Assembly (NCBI RefSeq): GCF_946221145.1 | Contig: NZ_CAMIOH010000181.1 | Span: 1-6,479, forward strand | Reading direction: 5' to 3' | Length of the DNA: 6,479 nt | Origin: an uncultured Paracoccus sp. | GTDB taxonomy: Bacteria > Pseudomonadota > Alphaproteobacteria > Rhodobacterales > Rhodobacteraceae | Translations under genes and position numbers: made by a program | The notes under the pieces: model-generated | Database searches by the model: none | The model's input: the letters and a program-made list of their open reading frames with translations, nothing else | What the model was told of the DNA's origin: nothing | In this document: positions 1 through 6,047 of the stretch, in pieces | Position numbering within the stretch: the stretch's first letter is position 1 | Layout of the letters: the number at the start of each line of letters is the position of its first letter

Positions 1-539
1 CCCCAGACGGCGGCGTCGAACCCTGCAAGGCCAAGCAGCGCCGCACCCAGGAAGAAGCCGAAACCCTTGACGGCATTCTTCGATCCGGTCAGAGCCGCGA
101 CCCAGCGGAACAGCCCCCCGTCCTCGGTCGGGGCCAGCAGTTTCACCGCAGATTTCGACGACATCTTGGCCAGATCCTTGGCCACGCCCGAGACGCCCTG
201 CACCGCCATGACGAAGGCGACCGAGGCCGCAACCGACCAGGCCGGGTCAAGCTGCGCCAGGGCGACCAGCGCCCCGATCTGCAGCGACAGCCCGCCGTAA
301 AGCGTCGCCGCCAAGCCGAACCGCGCCGCCAGCCAGCCTGCGGCAAGGTTGGTCACGATGCCCGCGACCTCATAAAGTAGGAAAAGCCAGGCCAGTTGCA
401 CGGGCGAAAAGCCAAGCGCGTTGAAATGCAACAGGACCAGCATCCGCAGCGCGCCATCCGACAGCATGAAGGCCCAATAGGCCGCCGTCACCGCCGCATA
501 GGCGCGCAAGGGGTTCGCAGAGGCAGTCACGTCGCTCAC
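1..539 (-). CDS. arsJ: ArsJ organoarsenical efflux permease (MFS), C-terminus cut by window
   Basis: ArsJ is an inner-membrane major facilitator permease known to export 1-arseno-3-phosphoglycerate, the unstable product that GAPDH makes from arsenate. The first 179 residues are visible and the frame is open to the window edge. Hydrophobic segments lie near residues 12-38, 48-72, 77-97 and 102-120. The loop at about 124-165, with SSKSAVKLLAP, GGLFRWVA and TGSKNAVKGFGFFLGA, is what I recognise as typical of ArsJ. The start is GTG at 539, overlapping the GAPDH stop as GTGA (536-539), with GGGAG at 544-548 only 4 bases away; a second GTG three codons later is a possible alternative. Overlap with the GAPDH gene implies translational coupling, and the pair is the established arsenate-resistance duo. 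The family is clear; the missing C-terminal part cannot be judged. Confidence 0.92.
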   Translation of the reverse strand, partial: MSDVTASANPLRAYAAVTAAYWAFMLSDGALRMLVLLHFNALGFSPVQLAWLFLLYEVAGIVTNLAAGWLAARFGLAATLYGGLSLQIGALVALAQLDPAWSVAASVAFVMAVQGVSGVAKDLAKMSSKSAVKLLAPTEDGGLFRWVAALTGSKNAVKGFGFFLGAALLGLAGFDAAVW

Positions 540-1543
540 ATCGCTCCCGCAACCATGCGGGCGATATCGGCCAGTCGGCAGGAATAGCCCCATTCGTTGT
601 CATACCAGGCGTAGATTTTCACCTGCGTGTCATTGATCACCATGGTCGACGGCCCGTCGATGATTGACGAGCGAGGATCATTGGTGAAATCGCAGGACAC
701 CAGCGGCCGCGTCTCGAACCCCAGAATGCCCTTCAGCGGCCCTTCGGCGGCGGTTTTGAACAGGGCGTTGACCTCTTCGGCGGTTGTTTCGCGCTCAACC
801 TCGAACACGCAGTCGGTCAGTGACGCGTTCAGCAGCGGCACGCGCACGGCATGGCCGTTCAGGCGGCCTTTCAGTTCGGGATAGATCAGCGTGATCGCGG
901 TGGCCGAACCTGTGGTTGTCGGGATCAGGTTCATCAGGGCGGACCGCGCGCGGCGCATGTCCTTGGCAGGGCGGTCGACGATGGTCTGGGTGTTGGTCAC
1001 GTCGTGGATCGTGGTGATCGAGCCATGCCTGATCCCAAGGTTCTCGTGGATCACCTTGACTACCGGCGCGAGGCAGTTCGTCGTGCAGGAGGCCGCCGTC
1101 ACAAGGTTCTGCGATCCGTCGTAAAGATCATGGTTGACACCGTAGACAAGGTTCAGCGCCCCGCCGTCCTTGACCGGGGCAGAGACGACGACCTTCTTCA
1201 CCCCGGCGGCATAATAAGGCGCGACCTTGGCCGCTGTCTTGAAGACGCCTGTGCAATCGATCACCAGATCGACACCAAGCTCTGCCAGCAGCAAAGCCTC
1301 GATGGTCTTCTCATGGGTCAGCCTGATGCGTTTTCCGTTCAACTCCAGCGCACCCTCGGCGGCGGCAACCGGCGTGCGCCAGCGACCATGGACCGAGTCG
1401 AACTCCATCAGCAACGCGTGCTGTTCGGCGTCGCCGACAGGATCGTTCAGCAGGACGATGTCGCCACCTGCGCCTGTATCGATAAGGTCGCGCAAGACAA
1501 GTTTGCCGATCCGGCCAAGGCCGTTGAGGGCGATACGGGGCAT
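536..1543 (-). CDS. gap: ArsJ-associated glyceraldehyde-3-phosphate dehydrogenase
   Basis: This is a full-length (335 aa) type I GAPDH. It oxidatively couples glyceraldehyde-3-phosphate with phosphate or, in this context, arsenate, giving 1-arseno-3-phosphoglycerate for export by ArsJ. The Rossmann motif LNGLGRIGK is at 6-14 and an acidic NAD-binding segment, LLNDP, at 31-35. The catalytic cysteine is C153 in ASCTTNC and the general base is H180 in TTIHDVTNTQT, where ordinary glycolytic enzymes have a HSYT-type sequence. YDNEWGYS at 314-321 is the conserved C-terminal NAD-site motif. The start ATG lies 4 bp after the arsR-arsC stop; its likely Shine-Dalgarno, AAGGA at 1555-1559, sits in the last codons of that gene. 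The stop overlaps the arsJ start. Context and the altered motif around H180 point to the ars-dedicated paralogue rather than the glycolytic gap, though activity with ordinary phosphate is also expected. Confidence 0.95.
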   Translation of the reverse strand: MPRIALNGLGRIGKLVLRDLIDTGAGGDIVLLNDPVGDAEQHALLMEFDSVHGRWRTPVAAAEGALELNGKRIRLTHEKTIEALLLAELGVDLVIDCTGVFKTAAKVAPYYAAGVKKVVVSAPVKDGGALNLVYGVNHDLYDGSQNLVTAASCTTNCLAPVVKVIHENLGIRHGSITTIHDVTNTQTIVDRPAKDMRRARSALMNLIPTTTGSATAITLIYPELKGRLNGHAVRVPLLNASLTDCVFEVERETTAEEVNALFKTAAEGPLKGILGFETRPLVSCDFTNDPRSSIIDGPSTMVINDTQVKIYAWYDNEWGYSCRLADIARMVAGAM

Positions 1544-1547
1544 GATC

Positions 1548-2387
1548 TCAGTCTTCCTTGAGGGCTTCGGTGTCTATGTCGTCGACGCGGTTTTGCAGCG
1601 ATAGCCGGTTAAGGGTTGCGAAGGGCAAGGAAATGAACGTTTCGATCCTGCGACGCAGCGCACCATAGGTCTGGGCGAATACCAGTGCCTTTTCGGCGTC
1701 GGTACCCATGGCTTTTACCGGGTCCGGCAGGCCCCAATGGCCGGTAATCGGCTGGCCGGGCCATGGCGGGCATTCCTCGGCGGCGGATGTGTCGCAAACT
1801 GTAAATACGAAATCCATGACGATGGAGTCAGGCTGCTGGAACTCGGACACATGCTTGGATCGCAAGCTTGAGGTGTCATGGCCATTTCGCTCAAGCACCT
1901 CCAGCGCGAAGGGATTCAGCGCAGTATTGGGGCGGGTGCCGGCCGAAAAGGCCTGAAACTTCCCTTTGCCAAGATCGCGCAACAGGGCCTCGGCAAAGAT
2001 CGAGCGGGCGGAATTTCCTGAACAGATGAAGAGCACGTCGAAGTCGGTATCGTCCATGGCGGGATCCTTCTGAGCCGACAGGGAGGGAGAAATGAGGTCA
2101 GGTCGGGCGCGGCCTACGTCTAGCGCGAGATAGTCGATCAGCGCCTCGGTGAGTTGGCGGTTCGCGGAGTAGAAGAGTGACCGCCCTCGCCGTTCGACAC
2201 TCGCGAGCCCTGCCGACGCAAGGTCCGAGAGATGGTGCGACAGCGTATTGGCCTTCAGACCTAGCGCCTCGGCAATCTCGGTCGGGCGCACGCCACGCGG
2301 GGCAAAGCGCATCAGCAGCCTGAAGACGGCGAGGCGGTCAGGGTGACCGAGGGTGGCGAATGCATGGGCGGCGCTGTTTTTTTCCAT
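1548..2387 (-). CDS. arsRC: ArsR repressor fused to LMW-phosphatase-type arsenate reductase (ArsC)
   Basis: A 279-aa two-domain protein. Residues 1-95 are an ArsR/SmtB winged helix: recognition helix near KANTLSHHLSDLASAGL (45-61) and wing ERRGRSLFYSAN (65-76). Residues 110-113 act as linker. From 116 on is a low-molecular-weight phosphatase fold with P-loop CSGNSAR (C122-R128, CX5R), the Cys pair C198 and C206 in VCDTSAAEECP, and the general-acid loop GLPDPV (D222). In this family C122 attacks arsenate and the other cysteines resolve the intermediate; the electron donor cannot be told from sequence. The protein has only these three cysteines, so the ArsR half lacks the usual As(III)-binding cysteine set. 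The ATG at 2387 fits the first ArsR helix; upstream there is only a weak GGAA. It leads the operon with gap and arsJ and probably represses its own promoter. Fusion and domain calls are firm; inducer and catalytic competence are open. Confidence 0.92.
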   Translation of the reverse strand: MEKNSAAHAFATLGHPDRLAVFRLLMRFAPRGVRPTEIAEALGLKANTLSHHLSDLASAGLASVERRGRSLFYSANRQLTEALIDYLALDVGRARPDLISPSLSAQKDPAMDDTDFDVLFICSGNSARSIFAEALLRDLGKGKFQAFSAGTRPNTALNPFALEVLERNGHDTSSLRSKHVSEFQQPDSIVMDFVFTVCDTSAAEECPPWPGQPITGHWGLPDPVKAMGTDAEKALVFAQTYGALRRRIETFISLPFATLNRLSLQNRVDDIDTEALKED

Positions 2388-2408
2388 AATTCCGGAATAC
2401 AGGAATTA
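2387..2408. promoter_or_regulatory. Candidate ArsR operator of the ars operon
   Basis: Seven-base arms TAATTCC (2387-2393) and GGAATTA (2402-2408) form a perfect inverted repeat with an 8-base spacer. Nested in it is a perfect palindrome ATTCCGGAAT (2389-2398). The AT-rich site touches the start codon of the arsR-arsC gene (2385-2387) and covers its weak Shine-Dalgarno, a position where a bound ArsR-type dimer would block transcription. No clear -35/-10 pair could be assigned. Autoregulation is inferred from the ArsR family and location. Confidence 0.55.
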
Positions 2409-2515
2409 ACAATGCTGTCCAGTGAAGTTTTTATGACGCAGCCTGATCGGGCCACTCCATCCATTCGCGCAGGCTCACCCCTGCGGACTTCTGCGTCCAC
2501 CGGTCGCAGTGTGCA

Positions 2516-2752
2516 CTAGGTCGAGGCCGAGAGATTGACCCGCCGCGTCAGGGCCTCCGCGCTTTCCTTGCGCTCGGAGAAGCGATCAACAGGATAGTCA
2601 GCCCGGTCGCGGGTCAGCAGGGTGAACTTCATCAACTCCTCCAGCCACAGCGGCAGGCGAACGGGATGGCGGCCAGTACCGGGATCAAGTCCCCTCAAGT
2701 GAGGCGGGAACGGCTTCAATGCAATCGGCGCCGCCCAAATCGAGCGCGACAC
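2516..2752 (-). CDS. Doubtful small hypothetical ORF or gene remnant
   Basis: A 78-codon frame opening with GTG at 2752, with an in-frame stop three codons upstream. Its product is not recognised. The second half (WLEELMKFTLLTRDRADY onward, rich in charged residues) has coding-like codon use, while the first half is Pro/Arg-rich and less convincing. An internal ATG at 2630-2632 is preceded by GGAGG with a 5-base gap, a good Shine-Dalgarno, so a 38-aa small protein (2516-2632) is another reading. No domain, signal peptide or membrane segment is seen. It could equally be the frame-shifted remnant of a longer gene, since a protein-like tail continues in another frame at 2431-2520. Confidence 0.2.
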   Translation of the reverse strand: MSRSIWAAPIALKPFPPHLRGLDPGTGRHPVRLPLWLEELMKFTLLTRDRADYPVDRFSERKESAEALTRRVNLSAST

Positions 2753-2843
2753 ATGAACTCAACGGGGAGGGGGAAACCTTGGTCAAAGGCCAAGTATTGC
2801 AACTATGTCGAGCATAGGCGCCACTGATGGTGGGAGTTTCAGA

Positions 2844-2868
2844 TCTTCGCAATGCTGTCTTTGCAATG
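2844..2868. repeat. Short direct repeat downstream of copA
   Basis: Two copies of TCTTYGCAATG, at 2844-2854 and 2858-2868, differ by one base and are offset by 14 bp. They lie 18-42 bp past the copA stop. The meaning is unknown; it may be a decayed element end or chance. Confidence 0.35.
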
Positions 2869-2885
2869 TTACATGGCCTGCTGTG

Positions 2886-5249
2886 TCACAGATCGACCCG
2901 TTTCAGCCGTAGCGCGTTGGCGATGACGGACACCGAGGACAGCGACATGGCCGCCGCCGCGATCATCGGCGACAGAAGAAGGCCAAAGATCGGATAGAGC
3001 AGCCCCGCCGCCACCGGGATGCCGGCGGCGTTGTAGATGAAGGCGAAGAACAGGTTCTGGCGGATATTGCGCATGGTGGCCACGGCAAGCTTGCGGGCGC
3101 GGACGATGCCGGTCAGATCGCCGCCCAGCAGGGTCAGCCCGGCGCTTTCGACCGCCACATCGGCGCCGGTGCCCATTGCGATGCCCACATCCGCCGCCGC
3201 AAGGGCTGGCGCATCATTCACCCCGTCGCCCGCCATGGCGACCTTGTCCCCCTTGCCGCGCAGCCCGTCGATCAGGTCCTTCTTACCCTCGGGCAGCATC
3301 CCGGCGCGGACCTCGTCGATGCCCAACCGGCTGGCCACGGCCAGCGCCGTGCGTTCATTGTCGCCGGTTGCCATGATCACCTTGATTCCCAGATCATGCA
3401 GGTCACGTATCGCCGCCTCGGCCGTTGGCTTGATCGGGTCGGCAACGGCGACAAGCCCCGCCAGCCTGCCATCCAGCGCCACGAACATCGCCGTCTTGCC
3501 CTCGCCGCGCAGGCGGTCGGCGGTCTCCTCGCCCGTGTCGCAGTCGATGCCAAGCGACGTCATCAGCGCGTTATTGCCAAGCGCCACATCGCGTCCATCG
3601 ACCTTGCCAATCACCCCCTTGCCGGTTACGGCCTCGAACTCCTCGCCATTGCCAAGGCTCAGCCCACGCGCCTTGGCACCCTCGACGATTGCCTCGGCCA
3701 GCGGGTGTTCGGAGGCGCGTTCCAGCGCGGCGGCGGCGGCCAGCAACTCATCCTCGGGCACATCGCCGAAGCTGGTCACATCGGTCAGTGCAGGCTTGCC
3801 TTCGGTCAGCGTGCCGGTCTTGTCGACGATCAGCGTATCGACATCGGCCATCAGTTCCAGCGCCTCGGCATTCTTGACCAGCACGCCGGCCTGCGCGCCG
3901 CGTCCCGCTGCCGTGGTGATGGAAATCGGCGTCGCCAGCCCAAGCGCACAGGGACAGGCAATGATCAGCACCGAGACCGCAGATGCGACGGCAAAGACAT
4001 AGGACGGGCTGGGACCGAAGATCAGCCAGACGACAAAGGCCGCGATGGCGATCACCACCACCGCCGGCACGAAGATTGCCGAGACCCGATCAGCCAGCCC
4101 CTGAATCGGCGCCTTGGACCGCCGCGCCCCGGCCACCATCTGGACGATCTGCGACAGAACCGTATCGGCGCCGACATCTGTGGCGCGGATCGCCAGCGTC
4201 CCGTTCTTGTTGATCGTGCCGCCGGTCACGCGATCGCCCTGCACCTTCTCGACCGGCACCGGCTCGCCCGTGATCATGCTTTCGTCTAAGGACGACCGCC
4301 CCTCGACCACCTCGCCATCCACCGGCACGCTGTCTCCGGGACGCACGCGCAAGAGATCCCCGGCCACGATGTTTTCCAGCGGCGCGTCATATTCGCTGCC
4401 ATCGGGCAGGATGCGCCGCGCCGTCTTGGGTGCCAGATCCATCAGCGCCCGGATCGCATCGCCGGTGCGTTCCCGCGCCCTGAGTTCCAGAACCTGTCCG
4501 ACAAAGACCAGGGCAACGATGACCACGGCAGCCTCGTAATAGGTGCCGACCATGCCGCCCATCCGGTATTCTTCGGGAAAGATGCCCGGCAGGAAGGTCG
4601 CAAACAGCGAATAGAGATAGGCCGCGCCGACCCCCAGCGAGATCAGCGTCCACATGTTCGGCGAGCGGTTTTTGAAGGAATCCAGCCCGCGCTGAAAGAA
4701 GGGCCGCGCCGCCCACAGCACGATGGGCGTAGCCAGCAGGAATTCCAGCCAAGCGGCGGTGCGGTGCCCGATCCAGTCGCGGACCGGAATGCCCACCATC
4801 TCGCCCATGGTCAGGATCAACAGCGGCACGGCGGCGGCCACGCTGACCCAGAGCCGCCGGGTAAAATCGGTCAGTTCATGGCTGGGCTCGTCCGAGGGAA
4901 TCATCGGCTCCAAGGCCATGCCGCAGATCGGGCAGGCGCCAGGTTCGTCGCGGACGATCTCGGGATGCATCGGGCAGGTCCACTGCGTGCCTGCCGGGGC
5001 GGATTTTTCGACCTTGACCGCCGCGCCCGAGGCGTAGAACCACGGATCGCCGTCGAACTTCGACTGGCAACCGTCCGAGCAGAAATAGAAGGTCTGTCCC
5101 TCATAGTCGCGCTGGCGTGCCTCGGGCTTGATCGTCACCTGCATGCCGCAAACCGGGTCGATGGCCTTACCGGGATCAGCCTGTGCCGGTGCGCCACCGT
5201 GTGTCCCGTGATCGTGCTGCCTATGCGAATGATCGTGCTTGTGGTCCAT
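2886..5249 (-). CDS. copA: Cu(I)/Ag(I)-exporting P1B-type ATPase
   Basis: A 787-aa inner-membrane pump that exports cytoplasmic Cu(I) (probably also Ag(I)) with ATP. The N-terminus is His-rich (residues 2-18), followed by a YHS domain (DPVCGM 31-36, FCSDGC 57-61... pattern of paired cysteines) and a heavy-metal-binding zinc-ribbon-like domain (CPMHPE 92-97, CPICGM 106-111). No classical GMxCxxC domain is present. Eight membrane segments are expected: two near 133-182, two near 199-256, two near 390-440 and two near 731-776. TGEP is at 328-331, CPC at 432-434, phosphorylation site DKTGT at 476-480, HP at 515-516, and GDGVND at 675-680. YN (739-740) and MSLSS (768-772) with CPC define the Cu(I) class P1B-1. 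ATG at 5249 has GGGAG (5256-5260) 6 bases upstream. It is divergent from csoR, with CsoR-type palindromes between them, so copper induction is likely. Silver specificity cannot be excluded. Confidence 0.95.
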   Translation of the reverse strand: MDHKHDHSHRQHDHGTHGGAPAQADPGKAIDPVCGMQVTIKPEARQRDYEGQTFYFCSDGCQSKFDGDPWFYASGAAVKVEKSAPAGTQWTCPMHPEIVRDEPGACPICGMALEPMIPSDEPSHELTDFTRRLWVSVAAAVPLLILTMGEMVGIPVRDWIGHRTAAWLEFLLATPIVLWAARPFFQRGLDSFKNRSPNMWTLISLGVGAAYLYSLFATFLPGIFPEEYRMGGMVGTYYEAAVVIVALVFVGQVLELRARERTGDAIRALMDLAPKTARRILPDGSEYDAPLENIVAGDLLRVRPGDSVPVDGEVVEGRSSLDESMITGEPVPVEKVQGDRVTGGTINKNGTLAIRATDVGADTVLSQIVQMVAGARRSKAPIQGLADRVSAIFVPAVVVIAIAAFVVWLIFGPSPSYVFAVASAVSVLIIACPCALGLATPISITTAAGRGAQAGVLVKNAEALELMADVDTLIVDKTGTLTEGKPALTDVTSFGDVPEDELLAAAAALERASEHPLAEAIVEGAKARGLSLGNGEEFEAVTGKGVIGKVDGRDVALGNNALMTSLGIDCDTGEETADRLRGEGKTAMFVALDGRLAGLVAVADPIKPTAEAAIRDLHDLGIKVIMATGDNERTALAVASRLGIDEVRAGMLPEGKKDLIDGLRGKGDKVAMAGDGVNDAPALAAADVGIAMGTGADVAVESAGLTLLGGDLTGIVRARKLAVATMRNIRQNLFFAFIYNAAGIPVAAGLLYPIFGLLLSPMIAAAAMSLSSVSVIANALRLKRVDL

Positions 5250-5265
5250 GACTCTCTCCCGGCAG

Positions 5266-5282
5266 ATACCTATAGGGGGTAT
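5266..5282. promoter_or_regulatory. CsoR-type operator, copA-proximal
   Basis: Arms ATACC (5266-5270) and GGTAT (5278-5282) flank TATAGGG. The layout, with a G-run next to the right arm, closely matches CsoR operators such as that of Bacillus subtilis copZA as I recall it. It lies 17 bp upstream of the copA start codon, just before its Shine-Dalgarno, so a bound repressor would block copA transcription. Confidence 0.7.
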
Positions 5283-5294
5283 ATCAGACTTGCT

Positions 5295-5315
5295 CTATAC
5301 CCCTTGAGGGTATAG
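5295..5315. promoter_or_regulatory. CsoR-type operator, csoR-proximal
   Basis: A perfect inverted repeat with 8-base arms CTATACCC (5295-5302) and GGGTATAG (5308-5315) around CTTGA. It shares the ATACC/GGTAT-like core with the site at 5266-5282, about 29 bp away, centre to centre roughly 31 bp. TATAGC at 5311-5316 in its right arm could be the -10 box of csoR, which would make csoR self-repressing. Two sites in a divergent gap would allow joint control of copA and the csoR operon. Confidence 0.7.
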
Positions 5316-5339
5316 CACAAGCTGCAGATGTTGAAGTTC

Positions 5340-5343
5340 GGAG
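5340..5343 (+). promoter_or_regulatory. Shine-Dalgarno that fixes the TTG start of csoR
   Basis: GGAG at 5340-5343 is 6 bases before TTG at 5350. The frame has a TGA at 5332-5334 and no ATG or GTG between it and the TTG. The ATG at 5357 is out of frame, and the next in-frame Met is residue 28, inside the domain. This makes TTG the only sensible start. Confidence 0.7.
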
Positions 5344-5349
5344 CCCTCC

Positions 5350-5631
5350 TTGGCGCATGACAAGCAGAACCGAGACGCGATCCTGAAGCGGCTTTCCCGC
5401 CTGAACGGTCAGGTGCAGGGCGTGTCGCGCATGGTCGAGGACGGGCGCTATTGCGTCGATATCCTGAACCAGACCGCCGCCATCCGCTCGGCCCTGCGCG
5501 GGGTCGAGCGCCTGTTGATCGAGGATCATGCGCGAAGCTGCATGGAAGACGCGATCCAATCTGGCGATCAGGACCGGCAGAGGGTGATGTTCCGTGAGGT
5601 GGTTGAATTGATGGACAAGGTGCGCGACTGA
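5350..5631 (+). CDS. csoR: CsoR copper-sensing transcriptional repressor
   Basis: A 93-aa all-helical CsoR/RcnR-family repressor. Such proteins bind DNA as tetramers without a helix-turn-helix and let go when Cu(I) binds. The Cu(I) ligand triad is present: C35 (in RYCVDIL), H60 and C64 (in EDHARSC), equivalent to Cys-His-Cys of Mycobacterium tuberculosis CsoR. Cys at 64 separates it from RcnR (His) and FrmR types. There is also a His at position 3, the place where RcnR has a ligand; its role here is unclear. The N-terminal segment ILKRLSRLNGQVQGV (11-25) is a family hallmark. The start codon is TTG with GGAG in front. Its stop overlaps the start of the next gene by one base (TGATG), so both belong to one transcript. 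It is divergent from copA with two palindromes in between. Confidence 0.93.
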   Translation: MAHDKQNRDAILKRLSRLNGQVQGVSRMVEDGRYCVDILNQTAAIRSALRGVERLLIEDHARSCMEDAIQSGDQDRQRVMFREVVELMDKVRD

Positions 5632-5954
5632 TGCGGTTCCTGCTGTCGGCCCTGCTTGCTGTCATGCTGGCGGTGACGATGCCGCTGGCCCTGACCGGCG
5701 CCGCAACGGCGGAAGCGTCGCAGACGGCCTCGATAGCCGAAACATCCGTGCCGCCGGCCGCGCATGAATGCTGTACCCCACAGCCGGACTCTCAGCATGG
5801 CGACTGCACAGCCTGTGCCGCCATCGGCCATGCCGAAGTCACGCCGAACGCGGCCCGTTTGCCACGCCGCATCCGGCACATTCCCGCGTTGCAGGATATG
5901 AAATCCGCCAGGCCGCGTTTGCCGCTGCCCCCTCCGCGACCCGTTGCTCTCTGA
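5631..5954 (+). CDS. Small secreted Cys/His-rich protein with polyproline C-terminus, possibly CutF-like
   Basis: A 107-aa protein of no family I can name with certainty. Residues 1-27 are a typical Sec signal peptide (MRF, hydrophobic core LLSALLAVMLAVTM, cleavage after ATA). The mature part has H45, C47-C48, H56, C59, C62 and H67, a plausible Cu-binding set with a CxxC (C59-C62). The tail is basic and Pro-rich, ending in RLPLPPPRPVAL (P98, P100-102, P104). The ATG overlaps the csoR stop (TGATG), with AAGG 10 bases upstream. High-GC third positions support coding. The layout of signal peptide, cysteine motif, terminal polyproline, then stem-loops and a periplasmic copper gene resembles Rhodobacter capsulatus CutF (DUF2946-like), where the Pro-rich end takes part in translation control of the next gene. 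It may instead be a plain periplasmic copper carrier. The role is inferred. Confidence 0.75.
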   Translation: MRFLLSALLAVMLAVTMPLALTGAATAEASQTASIAETSVPPAAHECCTPQPDSQHGDCTACAAIGHAEVTPNAARLPRRIRHIPALQDMKSARPRLPLPPPRPVAL

Positions 5955-5962
5955 CGCCGCCT

Positions 5963-5975
5963 GGCCCGATGGGCC
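5963..5975 (+). promoter_or_regulatory. Stem-loop 1 after the small secreted protein gene
   Basis: GGCCC (5963-5967) pairs with GGGCC (5971-5975) around a GAT loop, starting 8 bases after the stop codon. No T-tract follows, so it is not an intrinsic terminator. It may block a ribosome leaving the upstream gene or support the larger fold downstream. Confidence 0.45.
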
Positions 5976-5981
5976 TGCAAG

Positions 5982-6045
5982 CTGATCAATTGCGCCACGA
6001 GAGGGGCGAATGCCCCTACGCGCGCAATATCCTGAAGGACATCAG
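5982..6045 (+). promoter_or_regulatory. Composite stem-loop that may enclose the ribosome binding site of the DUF411 gene
   Basis: Three nested helices are visible. The inner one is AGGGGC (6002-6007) with GCCCCT (6012-6017) around loop GAAT. The middle one is ATTGCGC (5989-5995) with GCGCAAT (6022-6028). The outer one is CTGAT (5982-5986) with ATCAG (6041-6045). The Shine-Dalgarno GAAGGA (6034-6039) lies in the asymmetric interior loop between the middle and outer helices, 8 bases before ATG at 6048. No T-tract follows, so termination is unlikely. Translation of the upstream gene, which ends at 5954, would not by itself melt this hairpin unless ribosomes stall or reach it, so a switch is possible. 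The two inner helices are solid by eye; the outer helix is tentative. Confidence 0.55.
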
Positions 6046-6047
6046 AT

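Larger units (their letters stand above)
2409..2885. other. Intergenic region between arsenic and copper modules, no convincing gene
   Basis: About 480 bp that separate the start of the ars operon from the end of copA, both on the minus strand. The side near 2409-2460 should hold the ars promoter, but no good -35/-10 pair is evident. A weak minus-strand reading frame lies at 2516-2752. In a different minus frame, 2431-2520 reads as a protein-like tail (WTQKSAGVSLREWMEW) ending in TAA, which hints at a frame-shifted old gene. Short repeats occur at 2844-2868 and a small hairpin, CTTGG/CCAAG, at 2778-2794, with no T-tract. No transposase, tRNA or terminator was recognised. It may be a scar of the joining of two mobile resistance modules. 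Confidence 0.5.

Noticed and set aside
851..1561. Long plus-strand open frame opposite the GAPDH gene
   Set aside because: It is antisense to a full-length GAPDH with intact active site; its product shows no recognisable domain and reflects high-GC codon bias.
2508..2517. Near-palindrome AGTG-TG-CACT
   Set aside because: Short, not tied to a promoter or gene start, and expected by chance.
2778..2794. Hairpin CTTGG/CCAAG as a terminator
   Set aside because: The stem is only 5 bp and no T-tract follows on either strand.
3037..4289. Two long plus-strand open frames opposite copA
   Set aside because: Antisense shadows of the P-type ATPase; composition is low-complexity Ser/Ala/Pro/Arg and no motif is seen.
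5357..5359. ATG as start of csoR
   Set aside because: It is out of frame with the CsoR protein; the in-frame TTG at 5350 has a good Shine-Dalgarno.
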